A stretch of 64,000 nucleotides of DNA from J054 sp963850255 (GCA_963850255.1 CAWKLL010000044.1:1-64000), one strand, 5' to 3'. Positions 9,691 through 17,733 are shown, counted from the first letter of the stretch. Program-made: numbers and translations. Notes: a model not told the origin generated them from the sequence alone.

Positions 9691-9873
9691 TTATTTGCGT
9701 CTCAATGATTCCCGAGCGAAATGATAGTCCATCACTCCGGCCAAACGGGCGAAGCCTGCTTGCCGACGCTCGGTCGCCGTGCACGGATTCTGCGCGGAAC
9801 AGATCCGGGGCACTTATAGTTCGACGCTGGCAGGCTGGCCCCGTCAATGGGCCAGTCGAATCAGGGAAAACAG

Positions 9874-10350
9874 ATGAATTACAACAGGCGGGAATGGATG
9901 TTGGGCGCCAGCGCGCTGGCCCTGCTACCGGCTGCCTGCGGAGACCCGGCTATGGATTTCAGCGAACTTGAGACGGCCAACGAGACCGTTGTAAACAATT
10001 TTTGCCGCGACTGGGGGCTGCGTGACATCGATGCCCTGATGCCCTACCTGGCAGAGGATCTGATTTACCAGATCACGCCCGGTCAGCCGCTGATTACCAG
10101 CGCTGAACAGTTCAAGAAACAAATGGGGCCGTTTCTGAGCAAGCTTGAAGAAGTGAATTGGGAAATCCTGCGTTCCCACGCCATCGGGCCGCTGGTCCTG
10201 AACGAGCGCATCGATCATTTTGTTGCTCCTGAAGGGGGTAAAGCCCCCAGCATGCACTTCCATATCGCCGGCCATTTCCTGGTCGAAGACGGCATCATCA
10301 AGGTCTGGAAAGACTGGCCCATGCCGGGTGTAAAACAGATCGTCGGCTGA
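9874..10350 (+). CDS. Tat-exported lipoprotein of the limonene-1,2-epoxide hydrolase / SnoaL-like fold
   Basis: A 158-residue protein. The N-terminus NRREWMLGAS followed by a hydrophobic stretch and LPAAC is a twin-arginine signal ending in a lipobox (Cys22), so the protein is probably anchored in a membrane facing the periplasm. The rest resembles limonene-1,2-epoxide hydrolase: ERIDHF gives R112 and D114, and WKDW gives D147, matching the Arg-Asp...Asp catalytic relay. The Asn that holds the attacking water in the known enzymes appears to be lost (YQIT at 65-68). An upstream in-frame ATG at 9847 exists, but the AGGGAAA site at about 9862 supports 9874. The substrate is unknown; neighbours suggest terpenoid or aromatic oxidation. 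Confidence 0.7.
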   Translation: MNYNRREWMLGASALALLPAACGDPAMDFSELETANETVVNNFCRDWGLRDIDALMPYLAEDLIYQITPGQPLITSAEQFKKQMGPFLSKLEEVNWEILRSHAIGPLVLNERIDHFVAPEGGKAPSMHFHIAGHFLVEDGIIKVWKDWPMPGVKQIVG

Positions 10351-10540
10351 ACACGACGGCCCTGCCGGGGCCGTCAGCAACGCGATTCATCGGCCAGGCA
10401 CGGCAGCGAGTGGCTTTTGCCGTTACCACCCCGTGTTAATGACCTGCTAGCCTAGGCGTATCAACGCTGCGCGGGCCTGTGCTGTCTGTCTGGCGTAGTG
10501 CTGACAAGGCGCAGGAATTATCCTGAAATGAGGATTAAAA
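10351..10540 (+). other. Intergenic region with a GC hairpin
   Basis: 190 bases between the epoxide-hydrolase-like gene and the FAD oxidase. A perfect eight-base hairpin (GACGGCCC 10355-10362 with GGGCCGTC 10368-10375) just follows the stop codon but has no T-run, so it is at best a weak terminator. TGCTAGCCT at 10445-10453 is an extended -10-like element for the next gene. Confidence 0.35.
10445..10453 (+). promoter_or_regulatory. Candidate extended -10 element for the FAD oxidase operon
   Basis: TGCTAGCCT lies 88 bases before the start of the oxidase gene. It has the TG-N-TAnnnT form and is shared with other presumptive promoters here; the -35 region is not convincing. Confidence 0.25.
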
Positions 10541-12121
10541 ATGTCCGCTAACTTAATGGAAAATAAAACAATAGTAGATGATCTGGTCGCCGTGCTCGGT
10601 GCCGATCACGTTCTCACCAACGACGCGGATCGCGAGTTCTACGCGATGGACGTGTACAGCTTCCGGGAAATGCCCATCGCTGTAGTCCAGCCCGGCAGCC
10701 TGGAAGACCTGCAACAAATCGCCCGGATTGCCTCGGCCGCCAAAGTCGCCCTGGTAGCGCGCGGCGGCGGCGCTTCCTATACCGATGCCTATCTGCCCAG
10801 CACGCCGAATTCCCTGATCATCGACACCAGTCGCATGGACAAGGTGCTGGAGATCAATGAACAGGATATGTATGTGACGGTGGAGCCGGGCATTACCTGG
10901 GCTGATCTGACCGCCGCGCTGGCTGAGAAGAAACTGCGCACCGCGTTCTGGGGACCGTTCTCGGGTCTCAAGGCCACGGTCGGTGGTTCCATGTCGCAGA
11001 ACGCCGTAAGCCTGGGTTCGGGCAACTACGGTTGTTCCGCTGAAACGGCTTTGTCTTTTGATGTGGTGCTGGCCAGCGGTGAGCTGCTGCGCACCGGCTC
11101 CCAGGCGATCGAAAACGGCTCGCCGTTTTTCCGCTACTACGGCCCCGACCTGACCGGCTTATTTACCGGCGACGCCGGCTCGCTGGGTATCAAGGCCAGG
11201 ATTACCCTGCGGCTGATTCCCCTGCCGTCGCATTTCGCCACTGCCAGCTTCGGCTTTGAAACCTATGACGGCATGGCGGGTGGTATGGGCGCAGCGGCTC
11301 GCACGGGCGTAGTCGCGGATAATTTCGGGCTCGACCCCAAGCTGCAGCAAGGCCAGCTGGGCAGTACCAGCACCAAGGACGCATTGGCTGCGGTCTGGGC
11401 GGTGCTCAAGAGTTCTACCAATCCCATCGACGGATTCAGCCGGATTGTAAAAATGGCCGCCGCCGGTAAACGTTTTCTCAGCGGTTTCGATTACTCCGCG
11501 CACTGGGTGGTAGAAGGCAGCACCCGTGCCGAGGTCAATGCGAAGCTGGCCCAGGTACGCAACGCGGTTAGCCCGCATGGCACGGAAATCGCCAACACCA
11601 TTCCCACCGTGCTGCGCGCCATGCCGTTTATTCCGCTCTACCCGATTCTTGGCCCGCGTGGCCAGCGCTGGGTGCCGATGCACGGCATTCTGCCGCTCTC
11701 CAAGACCCGGGATTTTCATGCTCGTATTAACAAGGTCTATGACGAGTATGCCGAACGTATGGTTCAGCATAAGGTCGAGAAGGCGGCCATGTTCACCAGC
11801 ATCAGCACCACGGCGTTGCTCTACGAGCCGGTGTTCTACTGGGAAGATGACCGCACGCCCTATCACAAGCGCTACCTGCCGCAGGAATATCTCGACATGC
11901 TGCCCGAGTACCCGGCCAATCCTGAAGGCCGCGCGCTGGTGCATGAAATGAAAGGCGCGATTCAGAATGTATTCAGCGCCGTTGGCGCAACGCATATGCA
12001 GGTGGGCAAGTCCTATCCCTACATGCGCGGGCGCCAGGCTGAAGCCAGTCGCGTACTGATAGAGCTGAAGAAAAGTCTGGATCCGCAGGGATTAATGAAT
12101 CCCGGCGCACTCGGCTTGTGA
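10541..12121 (+). CDS. FAD-linked oxidase of the VAO/PCMH (GlcD-like) family
   Basis: A 526-residue flavoprotein. The N-terminal FAD-binding PCMH domain spans about residues 40-220, with VARGGGASY for the pyrophosphate loop near 68-76 and the GGSMSQNA and SGNYG segments at 147-165; the C-terminal substrate domain ends in LDPQGLMNPG. The family oxidises alcohols, hydroxy acids or phenols and passes electrons to oxygen, quinone or cytochrome c. No signal peptide is visible, so it is likely cytoplasmic or exported with a partner. GAGGA precedes the ATG. The GTG start of the next gene overlaps its stop by four bases, so oxidase and DUF1838 protein are probably co-translated. The substrate is unknown. 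Confidence 0.85.
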   Translation: MSANLMENKTIVDDLVAVLGADHVLTNDADREFYAMDVYSFREMPIAVVQPGSLEDLQQIARIASAAKVALVARGGGASYTDAYLPSTPNSLIIDTSRMDKVLEINEQDMYVTVEPGITWADLTAALAEKKLRTAFWGPFSGLKATVGGSMSQNAVSLGSGNYGCSAETALSFDVVLASGELLRTGSQAIENGSPFFRYYGPDLTGLFTGDAGSLGIKARITLRLIPLPSHFATASFGFETYDGMAGGMGAAARTGVVADNFGLDPKLQQGQLGSTSTKDALAAVWAVLKSSTNPIDGFSRIVKMAAAGKRFLSGFDYSAHWVVEGSTRAEVNAKLAQVRNAVSPHGTEIANTIPTVLRAMPFIPLYPILGPRGQRWVPMHGILPLSKTRDFHARINKVYDEYAERMVQHKVEKAAMFTSISTTALLYEPVFYWEDDRTPYHKRYLPQEYLDMLPEYPANPEGRALVHEMKGAIQNVFSAVGATHMQVGKSYPYMRGRQAEASRVLIELKKSLDPQGLMNPGALGL

Positions 12122-12972
12122 CTCAGACCGACGAGGCCGGCGGCTTGTCGCGCCGCGGATTTGTTATGGCGGGACTGGCAGGTCTGAGCGCCGGCCAGGC
12201 AGTCGCCTTGCCCGCCATCGGGCCGGCCGCCGACCGGCTGGATGCCGACTTCAGCAAACCCGAAGACAATCTGCGCCACCTGATGCGGGTCACGGCCAGC
12301 CTCGACGAAGAGGACGTGCCCTGGTGGTTTAACGGCATTGTCTACGGCATGGTCGGTGAGGGCGCGCCGCAGCCGTTATTTCATTTCGAGGGGCTGGAAA
12401 TCTACTGGCTGTCGCATCTGGATGACGGCACGTTTGAGCTGACGGGCGGCACCGTTTCCTTTATGCGCGATCTAGAAAGCGGCGAGATGCTGCGCGAGTA
12501 CAAGAATCCCTATACCGGCGAGATCAACCAGGTCGACGCCGCAGCGCAGGGTGGAGGACGGGGTCGCGGCTTCAATTATTCCGTCAATGGCGTTCGCGCC
12601 AGCTGGCGACTGGCGGATATTCCTGATCAGCCCTTGCTGCTGGAGTGGCATGCTGCCAGGGACACGGTCTGGTTGCACAACCGCACCGCTTATCCGCCGG
12701 GTACGCCGCCGCCACGCGAGCAGCGCCAGACGATGTTCGTGCCGCTGGATCAGTTCAATGATCCGGGTGTGCGTAACCTGCCGACTTTGTTTAGCTCCAC
12801 GGTGATCCAACCCTGGTTTCGCTGGATGAATATGGGGGATTTACCCGGGCATACCATCTGGCATGCGGGCGGCAGCAAGATTAAATCCATCGACGACTTG
12901 CCGAAGGATTTTCGCGAACGCGCCGAAGCGGATCATCCGGAGCGGCTGACAGCGAAGCCTGCGGAAGCCTGA
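12118..12972 (+). CDS. DUF1838 family protein with Tat signal (first copy)
   Basis: A 284-residue protein. The N-terminus LSRRGFVMAGLAGLS followed by an Ala-rich region is a twin-arginine signal, predicting export of the folded protein to the periplasm. The mature part matches the uncharacterised DUF1838 family: PWWFNG near 62-67, a conserved FHFEG, and NPYTGE near residues 128-133. The GTG start overlaps the oxidase stop in the form GTGA, implying coupled translation. The gene is paralogous to the one at 13048, with which it shares the NP(Y/F)TGE segment. DUF1838 has no established biochemical role that I know of; linkage to a flavin oxidase suggests a part in small-molecule oxidation. Confidence 0.8.
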   Translation: MTQTDEAGGLSRRGFVMAGLAGLSAGQAVALPAIGPAADRLDADFSKPEDNLRHLMRVTASLDEEDVPWWFNGIVYGMVGEGAPQPLFHFEGLEIYWLSHLDDGTFELTGGTVSFMRDLESGEMLREYKNPYTGEINQVDAAAQGGGRGRGFNYSVNGVRASWRLADIPDQPLLLEWHAARDTVWLHNRTAYPPGTPPPREQRQTMFVPLDQFNDPGVRNLPTLFSSTVIQPWFRWMNMGDLPGHTIWHAGGSKIKSIDDLPKDFRERAEADHPERLTAKPAEA

Positions 12973-13047
12973 TTAGCAGCCAATGGAACTACATAGCTAG
13001 ATTTGCGGGCGCGCAGGGCGCTCGCCGAGTGAGACAACGGGGGAACC

Positions 13048-14067
13048 ATGATCTACTCAAGCCAGATACGTGCACTAACGGATCGTCGCAGCCTGCTGCG
13101 CAATATGATGATGCTTGGCGGTGCTGCTGCATCGGCGCCGGTACTGACAGCCTGCGCGCAGGAAGCTGACGCGCCAAGCGCTGCGCCGGCAGCGCCCGCC
13201 GCCCAAGTTGGTGGTCCAACGCCGTTAAAAATCGATTTCATGGATGCCGCGCAGAATCTGCGCGCCTTCGTGAAAGTCCTGGGCAATCTTGATCCGACGG
13301 TTGAAACGGTTAGCTGGTTTGGCGGCGATATTTTCGCGGTAACGTCTCCCGACAAGCCGCTGCAAAAAATGTTCGGCGTTGAAGGTATGGGTGTGCTGCG
13401 CAGCGAGCCCCAGGCCGATGGCACTTACCGCCTGTTTAATCGCGAATGCGCTTTTTACAAGCACCCGTTTACCAACCAGTTTATCGACAGCTGGACCAAT
13501 CCTTTTACGGGCGAAGAAGTGGAGACGGTATCCATTCACAACATGACGGTAAACGCTGAAATTGCGCCGGTGTTCAAGATGGATTTCGATGGCAAGGTCC
13601 AGGAAATTCCGTTCACACCGCCGTGGTGGGTGCAGGAAAAAATTGACACCGCCATGAGCATGTTCGAAGTGCATGTTGCGCCGCCGAGTCCGATGAGCGT
13701 GGAAGAATGGCCGCGTGAGTCAGCCGGGCCCATCAACCGCATCAGTGAAATGTTTCATCGGCATGTGTCGCTCTCTGAGTTGCAGAACGATGATCTGACC
13801 TCGGTAGACTACACCGGCGTCTGGACGCGTATCGGTCCGTGGCTGCCCTGGATGCTGCAGGGCCAGGCCGAGGGCCACATCCTCTATCGCACCTTCATGA
13901 CCCGGCCGGCGACCATAGAACGCATGCCCGATGCGCTGCTCCGGCAAGTGTCTGATCAGCTGGGCGAAGAATATTTCCAGGCGCCGCCGCCGGAGAGCTG
14001 GGGTAGCGATAACGACTCAAGCTTCAGTGTGTATATGGCGGAAAAAGAGCCGGCGCCGCCGCGCTGA
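13048..14067 (+). CDS. DUF1838 family lipoprotein with Tat-like signal (second copy)
   Basis: A 339-residue relative of the preceding protein. The signal begins DRRSLLRNMMMLGG and ends in a lipobox-like VLTAC (Cys36), followed by an Ala/Pro-rich linker to about residue 55, consistent with a periplasmic lipoprotein. The DUF1838 body contains NPFTGEE, FTPPWW and several conserved Trp/Arg residues. Two diverged copies side by side, 75 bases apart, may form a heteromer or act on successive intermediates; this is inference. The proposed ATG has a GGGG-rich leader (gggggaacc) as ribosome binding site. Confidence 0.78.
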   Translation: MIYSSQIRALTDRRSLLRNMMMLGGAAASAPVLTACAQEADAPSAAPAAPAAQVGGPTPLKIDFMDAAQNLRAFVKVLGNLDPTVETVSWFGGDIFAVTSPDKPLQKMFGVEGMGVLRSEPQADGTYRLFNRECAFYKHPFTNQFIDSWTNPFTGEEVETVSIHNMTVNAEIAPVFKMDFDGKVQEIPFTPPWWVQEKIDTAMSMFEVHVAPPSPMSVEEWPRESAGPINRISEMFHRHVSLSELQNDDLTSVDYTGVWTRIGPWLPWMLQGQAEGHILYRTFMTRPATIERMPDALLRQVSDQLGEEYFQAPPPESWGSDNDSSFSVYMAEKEPAPPR

Positions 14068-14128
14068 CGGACTGGCGAGTAGCGCGCCATCGCGCGCTCC
14101 TCGCCGGCTCAGCTGGACGAAGGCTTCA

Positions 14129-14335
14129 GGCTGCAGCGTCGCAGGGTTGCGTAGCAGTGAACCGGTATTCCGCACAGCGAGTCGTCTGAATAAGGCGCTT
14201 GTATCGGCGGTGCTGTATAGCCCGCCGTAAATGCCTCGCGTGCAGCTCAACGGAGCGCTCCTGTAAATGGGCGCTGATACGCCAGACCTTGCCGATGGTT
14301 TGCGGCCGGATTACGCTCGATGCGGGTTCCGTCGC
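14129..14335 (-). pseudogene. Remnant of an OmpR/PhoB-type response regulator DNA-binding domain
   Basis: On the minus strand an open stretch of about 69 codons reads like the C-terminal winged helix of an OmpR-family regulator: EP..SVIRPQTIGKVWR aligns with the usual NPGRVVSREQLL..VWR, then ERSVELHARHLR with RTVDVHVRRLR, and LIQTTRCAEYRFT with LVQTVRGAGYRF. Several normally fixed positions are changed (for example VRG to TRC), and no receiver domain precedes it; upstream sequence is antisense to the [2Fe-2S] gene. This fits a leftover fragment of a lost regulator gene. I rely on motif matching only, so it could be chance resemblance, but the order and spacing of three motifs argue against that. 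Confidence 0.5.
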
Positions 14336-14383
14336 GCGAGGCTTGCTGCGTTGCCGGTGAGCGGTCGATTGCGGACCATGCTG

Positions 14384-14392
14384 TGCTAGACT
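14384..14392 (+). promoter_or_regulatory. Candidate extended -10 element for the [2Fe-2S] subunit gene
   Basis: TGCTAGACT, 25 bases before the preferred TTG start at 14417, has the same form as the element before moaA. No clear -35. Confidence 0.3.
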
Positions 14393-14416
14393 TCGGCGCC
14401 TTCGAGGGTGCGCCAA

Positions 14417-14890
14417 TTGATTGAATTTACACTGAATGGTCGGCCGATTCAGGTCGCTGTCCCCACTGATATGCCGTTGCTGTGGGTGCTGCGCGACGAG
14501 TTGGGACTGACCGGGACCAAATACGGTTGCGGGATTGCCCAGTGTGGTGCCTGCACCGTGCATTTGAACGGCTCGGCCGTGCGTTCCTGTGTGGTGCCCA
14601 TCGCCGCCGTAGCCGGTGCCGAGGTGCTGACCATTGAAGGCCTGGCATCTCCGGAGGCACTGCACGCCGTTCAGTCAGCCTGGATCGAAGAACAGGTGCC
14701 CCAATGCGGTTATTGCCAGCCCGGCATGATCATGGCGGTCGCCGCGTTTCTGGCCGAGAATCCGGCGCCCGAGGATGCCGAAATCGATCAGGCCATTACC
14801 AATATTTGTCGTTGCGGGACCTATCCCCGCATCCGTAAAGCTATTCATCGTGCCGCCAGCGTAATGGCGACGCAAACTGCTGGAGGTTGA
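14417..14890 (+). CDS. [2Fe-2S] small subunit of a xanthine-oxidase-family dehydrogenase (IorA-like)
   Basis: A 157-residue two-domain iron-sulfur protein. The plant-type ferredoxin cluster cysteines are in YGCGIAQCGACTV and the later SC; the second, four-helix domain has CGYCQPGM and NICRCGTY. These are the eight ligands of the small subunit of isoquinoline 1-oxidoreductase-type molybdenum hydroxylases, which pass electrons from the Mo cofactor to a cytochrome. I prefer the TTG at 14417 because GAGG at 14404-14407 is spaced correctly for it; a GTG at 14408 is the alternative. The large molybdopterin subunit normally encoded next is absent: a cytochrome c gene follows five bases later. Either the large subunit is elsewhere or this protein serves another partner. 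Confidence 0.88.
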   Translation: MIEFTLNGRPIQVAVPTDMPLLWVLRDELGLTGTKYGCGIAQCGACTVHLNGSAVRSCVVPIAAVAGAEVLTIEGLASPEALHAVQSAWIEEQVPQCGYCQPGMIMAVAAFLAENPAPEDAEIDQAITNICRCGTYPRIRKAIHRAASVMATQTAGG

Positions 14891-14895
14891 TTCCC

Positions 14896-15387
14896 GTGCT
14901 AACAAAGAAATACTTGTTGATTCTTACTGCCTTGATTGCACTGCTGGCGGTTGCCGGCTGCGAATCCGGCGAAAAGCCGGCCGCGCCCGTCGAGATCGCT
15001 GATGTTGCCACTGCACCCGCTGCCGAGACTGCGGCCGCAGCTTACAAGATTGATGAGTTGATTGCCGGCGCTGATCTTAAGCGCGGCAAGACGCTGTTTC
15101 TGCAGTGTCGCGCCTGTCATAGCCTCGGCGAGGGCGAAGCCCACAAAGTCGGTCCGAATCTTTACGGTGTATTCGGTCGCAATGCCGGTCTGGCGCCGGG
15201 GTTCGCCTACTCGGAAGCAGTCAGTTCGGCTGACATTAGCTGGTCACCGGAAACCCTGGATGAGTGGCTAGCGCGTCCCAGTGATTTCCTGCCCGGCAAC
15301 CGTATGGTGTTTATCGGCGTGAAGGATCCGCAGGATCGCGCCAATCTGATCGCCTACCTGCAGCAGGAGACCGGCGCCGCTCCCTAA
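14896..15387 (+). CDS. Class I c-type cytochrome, lipoprotein
   Basis: A 163-residue periplasmic monohaem cytochrome. The N-terminal hydrophobic segment ends in LLAVAGC, a lipobox, followed by an Ala/Pro-rich linker to about residue 50. The haem site is CRACH and the axial Met lies in GNRMVF near residue 135, with the mitochondrial-type KVGPNLYGVFGR segment. The GTG start at 14896 has GGAGG at 14882-14886; a TTG at 14887 is possible but badly spaced. It immediately follows the [2Fe-2S] subunit and could take electrons from it or from the FAD oxidase upstream. Confidence 0.9.
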   Translation: MLTKKYLLILTALIALLAVAGCESGEKPAAPVEIADVATAPAAETAAAAYKIDELIAGADLKRGKTLFLQCRACHSLGEGEAHKVGPNLYGVFGRNAGLAPGFAYSEAVSSADISWSPETLDEWLARPSDFLPGNRMVFIGVKDPQDRANLIAYLQQETGAAP

Positions 15388-15398
15388 AGATACGGCCG

Positions 15399-15902
15399 CT
15401 ATTCGGTTTTGCCGGCGCCTATTTCGTCGAGTTGGTGCTGCAGGCTGAGTCGGTCCAGGGAAGCGATCGGCAGGCTGGTAAATGCCTGTAGTCGATTGGT
15501 GAGTAGTCGCAGGGTGTCAGCGAACGCCAGGTGACGTTCGGCTTCAGTGCCTTGCGCAGCAGCCGGATCTGGCAGGCCCCAGTGCGCGCTCATCGGCTGC
15601 CCCGGCCAGACCGGGCAGCTTTCTGCTGCTGCCGAATCGCACAGGGTAAATACGAAATCCAGTCGCGGCGAGTCTTCGGTGGAAAATTCCGACCAGTTTT
15701 TCGAGCGCAGTGCGCCGACGTCGTAGTTTTGTCGTTTCAGCAAATGCAGCGCCAGCGGATGCACCTCGCCCTTGGGCTGACTGCCGGCGCTAAACGCCTG
15801 GAAATTGCCTGCGCCGAAGCGATTCAGCAAACACTCCGCGATAATGCTGCGCGCCGAATTGCCGGTACATAGAAACAAAACCTTGTACATGCGCTTGTCC
15901 AT
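15399..15902 (-). CDS. arsC: Arsenate reductase, low-molecular-weight tyrosine phosphatase type
   Basis: A 167-residue protein of the LMW-PTP fold. The P-loop CTGNSARS near residues 12-19 (CX5R) carries the nucleophilic cysteine, and FTLCDSAAAESCPV provides the two further cysteines that shuttle the disulfide to the surface in thioredoxin-coupled ArsC. The general-acid Asp is in GLPDPA. It reduces arsenate to arsenite in the cytoplasm. No ArsR or arsenite efflux gene lies beside it. A second initiator Met is four codons inside (15890). A different, glutaredoxin-type ArsC is encoded at 46390. Confidence 0.85.
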   Translation of the reverse strand: MDKRMYKVLFLCTGNSARSIIAECLLNRFGAGNFQAFSAGSQPKGEVHPLALHLLKRQNYDVGALRSKNWSEFSTEDSPRLDFVFTLCDSAAAESCPVWPGQPMSAHWGLPDPAAAQGTEAERHLAFADTLRLLTNRLQAFTSLPIASLDRLSLQHQLDEIGAGKTE

Positions 15903-16003
15903 GAATTTATTCTAGCCCCTGACCTTGCAAGTGTCAGGCTGCAACGGCCAGGCCAGAGTGACAGCCTGCTGCCTTCGCTGCCGGTTTGAAACTTTTCTTT
16001 GGC

Positions 16004-16390
16004 TCAGGCGAAGCGTTGCCAGGCCAGGCTGCCCCAGGTAAAGGCGACCAGTAGCAGGCTGAGCAGCACCGCGGCTGAGCTAACATCCTTGGCGCGGCCT
16101 GACAGTTCGTGATGCTCGGTACCGATTCGGTCAACGGTGTATTCCAACGCCGTGTTGAGCAGTTCCACGATGAGCACCAGCCAGACGCTGGCCAGCAGCA
16201 GAATTCTTTCCACCGCATTGTTGCCCAGCCACCAGCCCGCCGGCAGCAGGACCAGTGCCAGCAGGACTTCTTGTCGAAAGGCTTGCTCGCTGCGAAAAGC
16301 GCAGCGGAATCCGGAAAAACTAAAACCGGTGGCGGCGACCAGTCGTTTTAGTCCACGGCGTGTATTCGTGGCGGGACGAGGTTGGTTCAT
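16004..16390 (-). CDS. dgkA: Diacylglycerol kinase
   Basis: A 128-residue inner-membrane kinase that recycles diacylglycerol to phosphatidic acid. It shows an amphipathic N-terminus, the FRSEQAFRQE motif, three hydrophobic segments and the signature ELLNTALEY(T)VDRIG with the catalytic Glu and Asn, followed by RAKDVSSAAV. The ATG at 16390 is preceded by AGAGAAG and matches the usual length; an upstream in-frame start at 16438 would add 16 Pro/Glu-rich residues and is less likely. Confidence 0.92.
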   Translation of the reverse strand: MNQPRPATNTRRGLKRLVAATGFSFSGFRCAFRSEQAFRQEVLLALVLLPAGWWLGNNAVERILLLASVWLVLIVELLNTALEYTVDRIGTEHHELSGRAKDVSSAAVLLSLLLVAFTWGSLAWQRFA

Positions 16391-16515
16391 GGCGGGCTTC
16401 TCTTCGCGGCGCTCTGGCGCCGCTGGCGGGGGCGGCATACTATCAGTCGATCAGAGAAGAAATAAAGCTGGCCGAGACCGGCATAACCTACTCGTAATAC
16501 ACGGAATTCCTGCTT

Positions 16516-17424
16516 ATGGCCTATCGTCTGGAAGGCAAGAAATCAGTTGCCAAAGAGCTGCAGCGCGTGTTGCAGGAACAGAATGACAAAGCGCTGGTTT
16601 TGCTAGGAGATTGGCAGGCTGATCCCGCCGATCGTGTCCATCGGGCCCGGCAGGCATTCAAGCGTATTCGGGCAGCACTGAGGCTGATCCGGCGTGCCAA
16701 TCCCTATGTTTTCCAGGTCGAGAATCGTTTCTATCGTGATCAGGCGCGCCGTCTTTCCTATGCGCGCGATACCGCTGCGATGGTAGAGGTGGTGGATGCC
16801 CTGGCGGAACAGGTTTGGGAGAGCCTGCCGCGGGAGTCTTTGTTAGTCCTGCGGCGTAGTTTGCAACGCCGTGCCGAACAAGAAGTGCGCCATGGGATCA
16901 GCGAGATTACGGTCAACATTGACTGCGTCTGCGAAGATCTTGGCAAAGCACGAAGCCGGCTGAAGAAAATACCGGTCCGGCGGCTACGTAAAAAAGACCT
17001 GCGCAAGGGCGCTGCGGAAACGCTGCGTCGTGGCCGCAAGGCATTTGCTCTGGCCTGTCACCAGGCCGGCGATGATCCGCTGCATGAATGGCGCAAGGAC
17101 GTGAAGTACGCCTACTATCAGGCCGGGCTGATGAATCATATTGAAGACGGCTGGCCAGCCGGTCATCGGCAATACCTGGGGACCCTTGCTGAGGTGCTCG
17201 GCCATGCCCAGGATCTTGCTGTGCTTAGCAAGCTGTTGATTGCTCAGCCGGACACGCTGCGTATCGACCTGCATCTGCAGCGACTGCAGTGGGTGGTCAA
17301 CAAGGCTCGCCGCGAGACCCGCGAGCGTGCGCTGGGAATTGGCGTGCAGATTTTTGGACGGCCGCAGACCCAGGCAGCCGCGGTGCTGCAGTTCCCGGGC
17401 GGTATTGCCCGGCAGGCGCGCTGA
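16516..17424 (+). CDS. CHAD domain protein
   Basis: A 302-residue protein made largely of alpha-helices rich in Arg, Lys and His. It contains the CHAD hallmarks VHRARQAFKRIRAALRLIR near residues 40-60 and HEWRKDVKYAYYQ near 190-203, where conserved His and basic residues line a pore that binds polyphosphate in characterised members. No CYTH domain is present. It lies immediately before the PhoBR-Pst locus, which fits a role in phosphate or polyphosphate handling, but direct evidence is lacking. It ends with an Arg-rich tail. Confidence 0.85.
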   Translation: MAYRLEGKKSVAKELQRVLQEQNDKALVLLGDWQADPADRVHRARQAFKRIRAALRLIRRANPYVFQVENRFYRDQARRLSYARDTAAMVEVVDALAEQVWESLPRESLLVLRRSLQRRAEQEVRHGISEITVNIDCVCEDLGKARSRLKKIPVRRLRKKDLRKGAAETLRRGRKAFALACHQAGDDPLHEWRKDVKYAYYQAGLMNHIEDGWPAGHRQYLGTLAEVLGHAQDLAVLSKLLIAQPDTLRIDLHLQRLQWVVNKARRETRERALGIGVQIFGRPQTQAAAVLQFPGGIARQAR

Positions 17425-17733
17425 TTGGAACCTACAATGCACAGTCTGAAGCGTCGCTGTTATGCCGAAACATTCGGCATATTCGGCTTGGTATTCGCAG
17501 TTACCGGCGCACAGTCTGGTTCCTGCTTTGATCAGCTGGCAGTTGAATAGCCTCTGAATTCTTTAAATTTTCAGCAGGCTAGAGCAGTCAGGTGACAGGA
17601 TTGTTACGCTGCGAATTGGCAGCGCTGATGGGTGGCAGATGCCACAATCGTAATCAAACTGAAATATTTACGTAAACAAGCTGCAACGACCAAAAGCGAT
17701 AAGTAGTCATGTAAAAAGCACGGAAGCATTGGC
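17425..17733 (+). other. Intergenic region before the phosphate regulon
   Basis: 309 bases, more AT-rich towards the 3' end. A perfect eight-base hairpin (ATGCCGAA 17462-17469, TTCGGCAT 17473-17480, loop of three) follows the CHAD gene but lacks a T-run. A CTGTCAC half-site (minus strand, about 17590-17596) resembles half a Pho box, but the second half-site is poor. I see no gene. Confidence 0.35.

Larger units (their letters stand above)
14068..14416 (+). other. Intergenic region holding a decayed regulator fragment and a promoter
   Basis: About 350 bases between DUF1838 and the ferredoxin-type gene. A short inverted repeat follows the DUF1838 stop (GGCGAG...CTCGCC, about 14073-14115, around a GCGCG core). 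The minus strand holds a remnant of an OmpR-type winged helix (14129-14335). An extended -10-like TGCTAGACT lies at 14384-14392. Confidence 0.4.
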
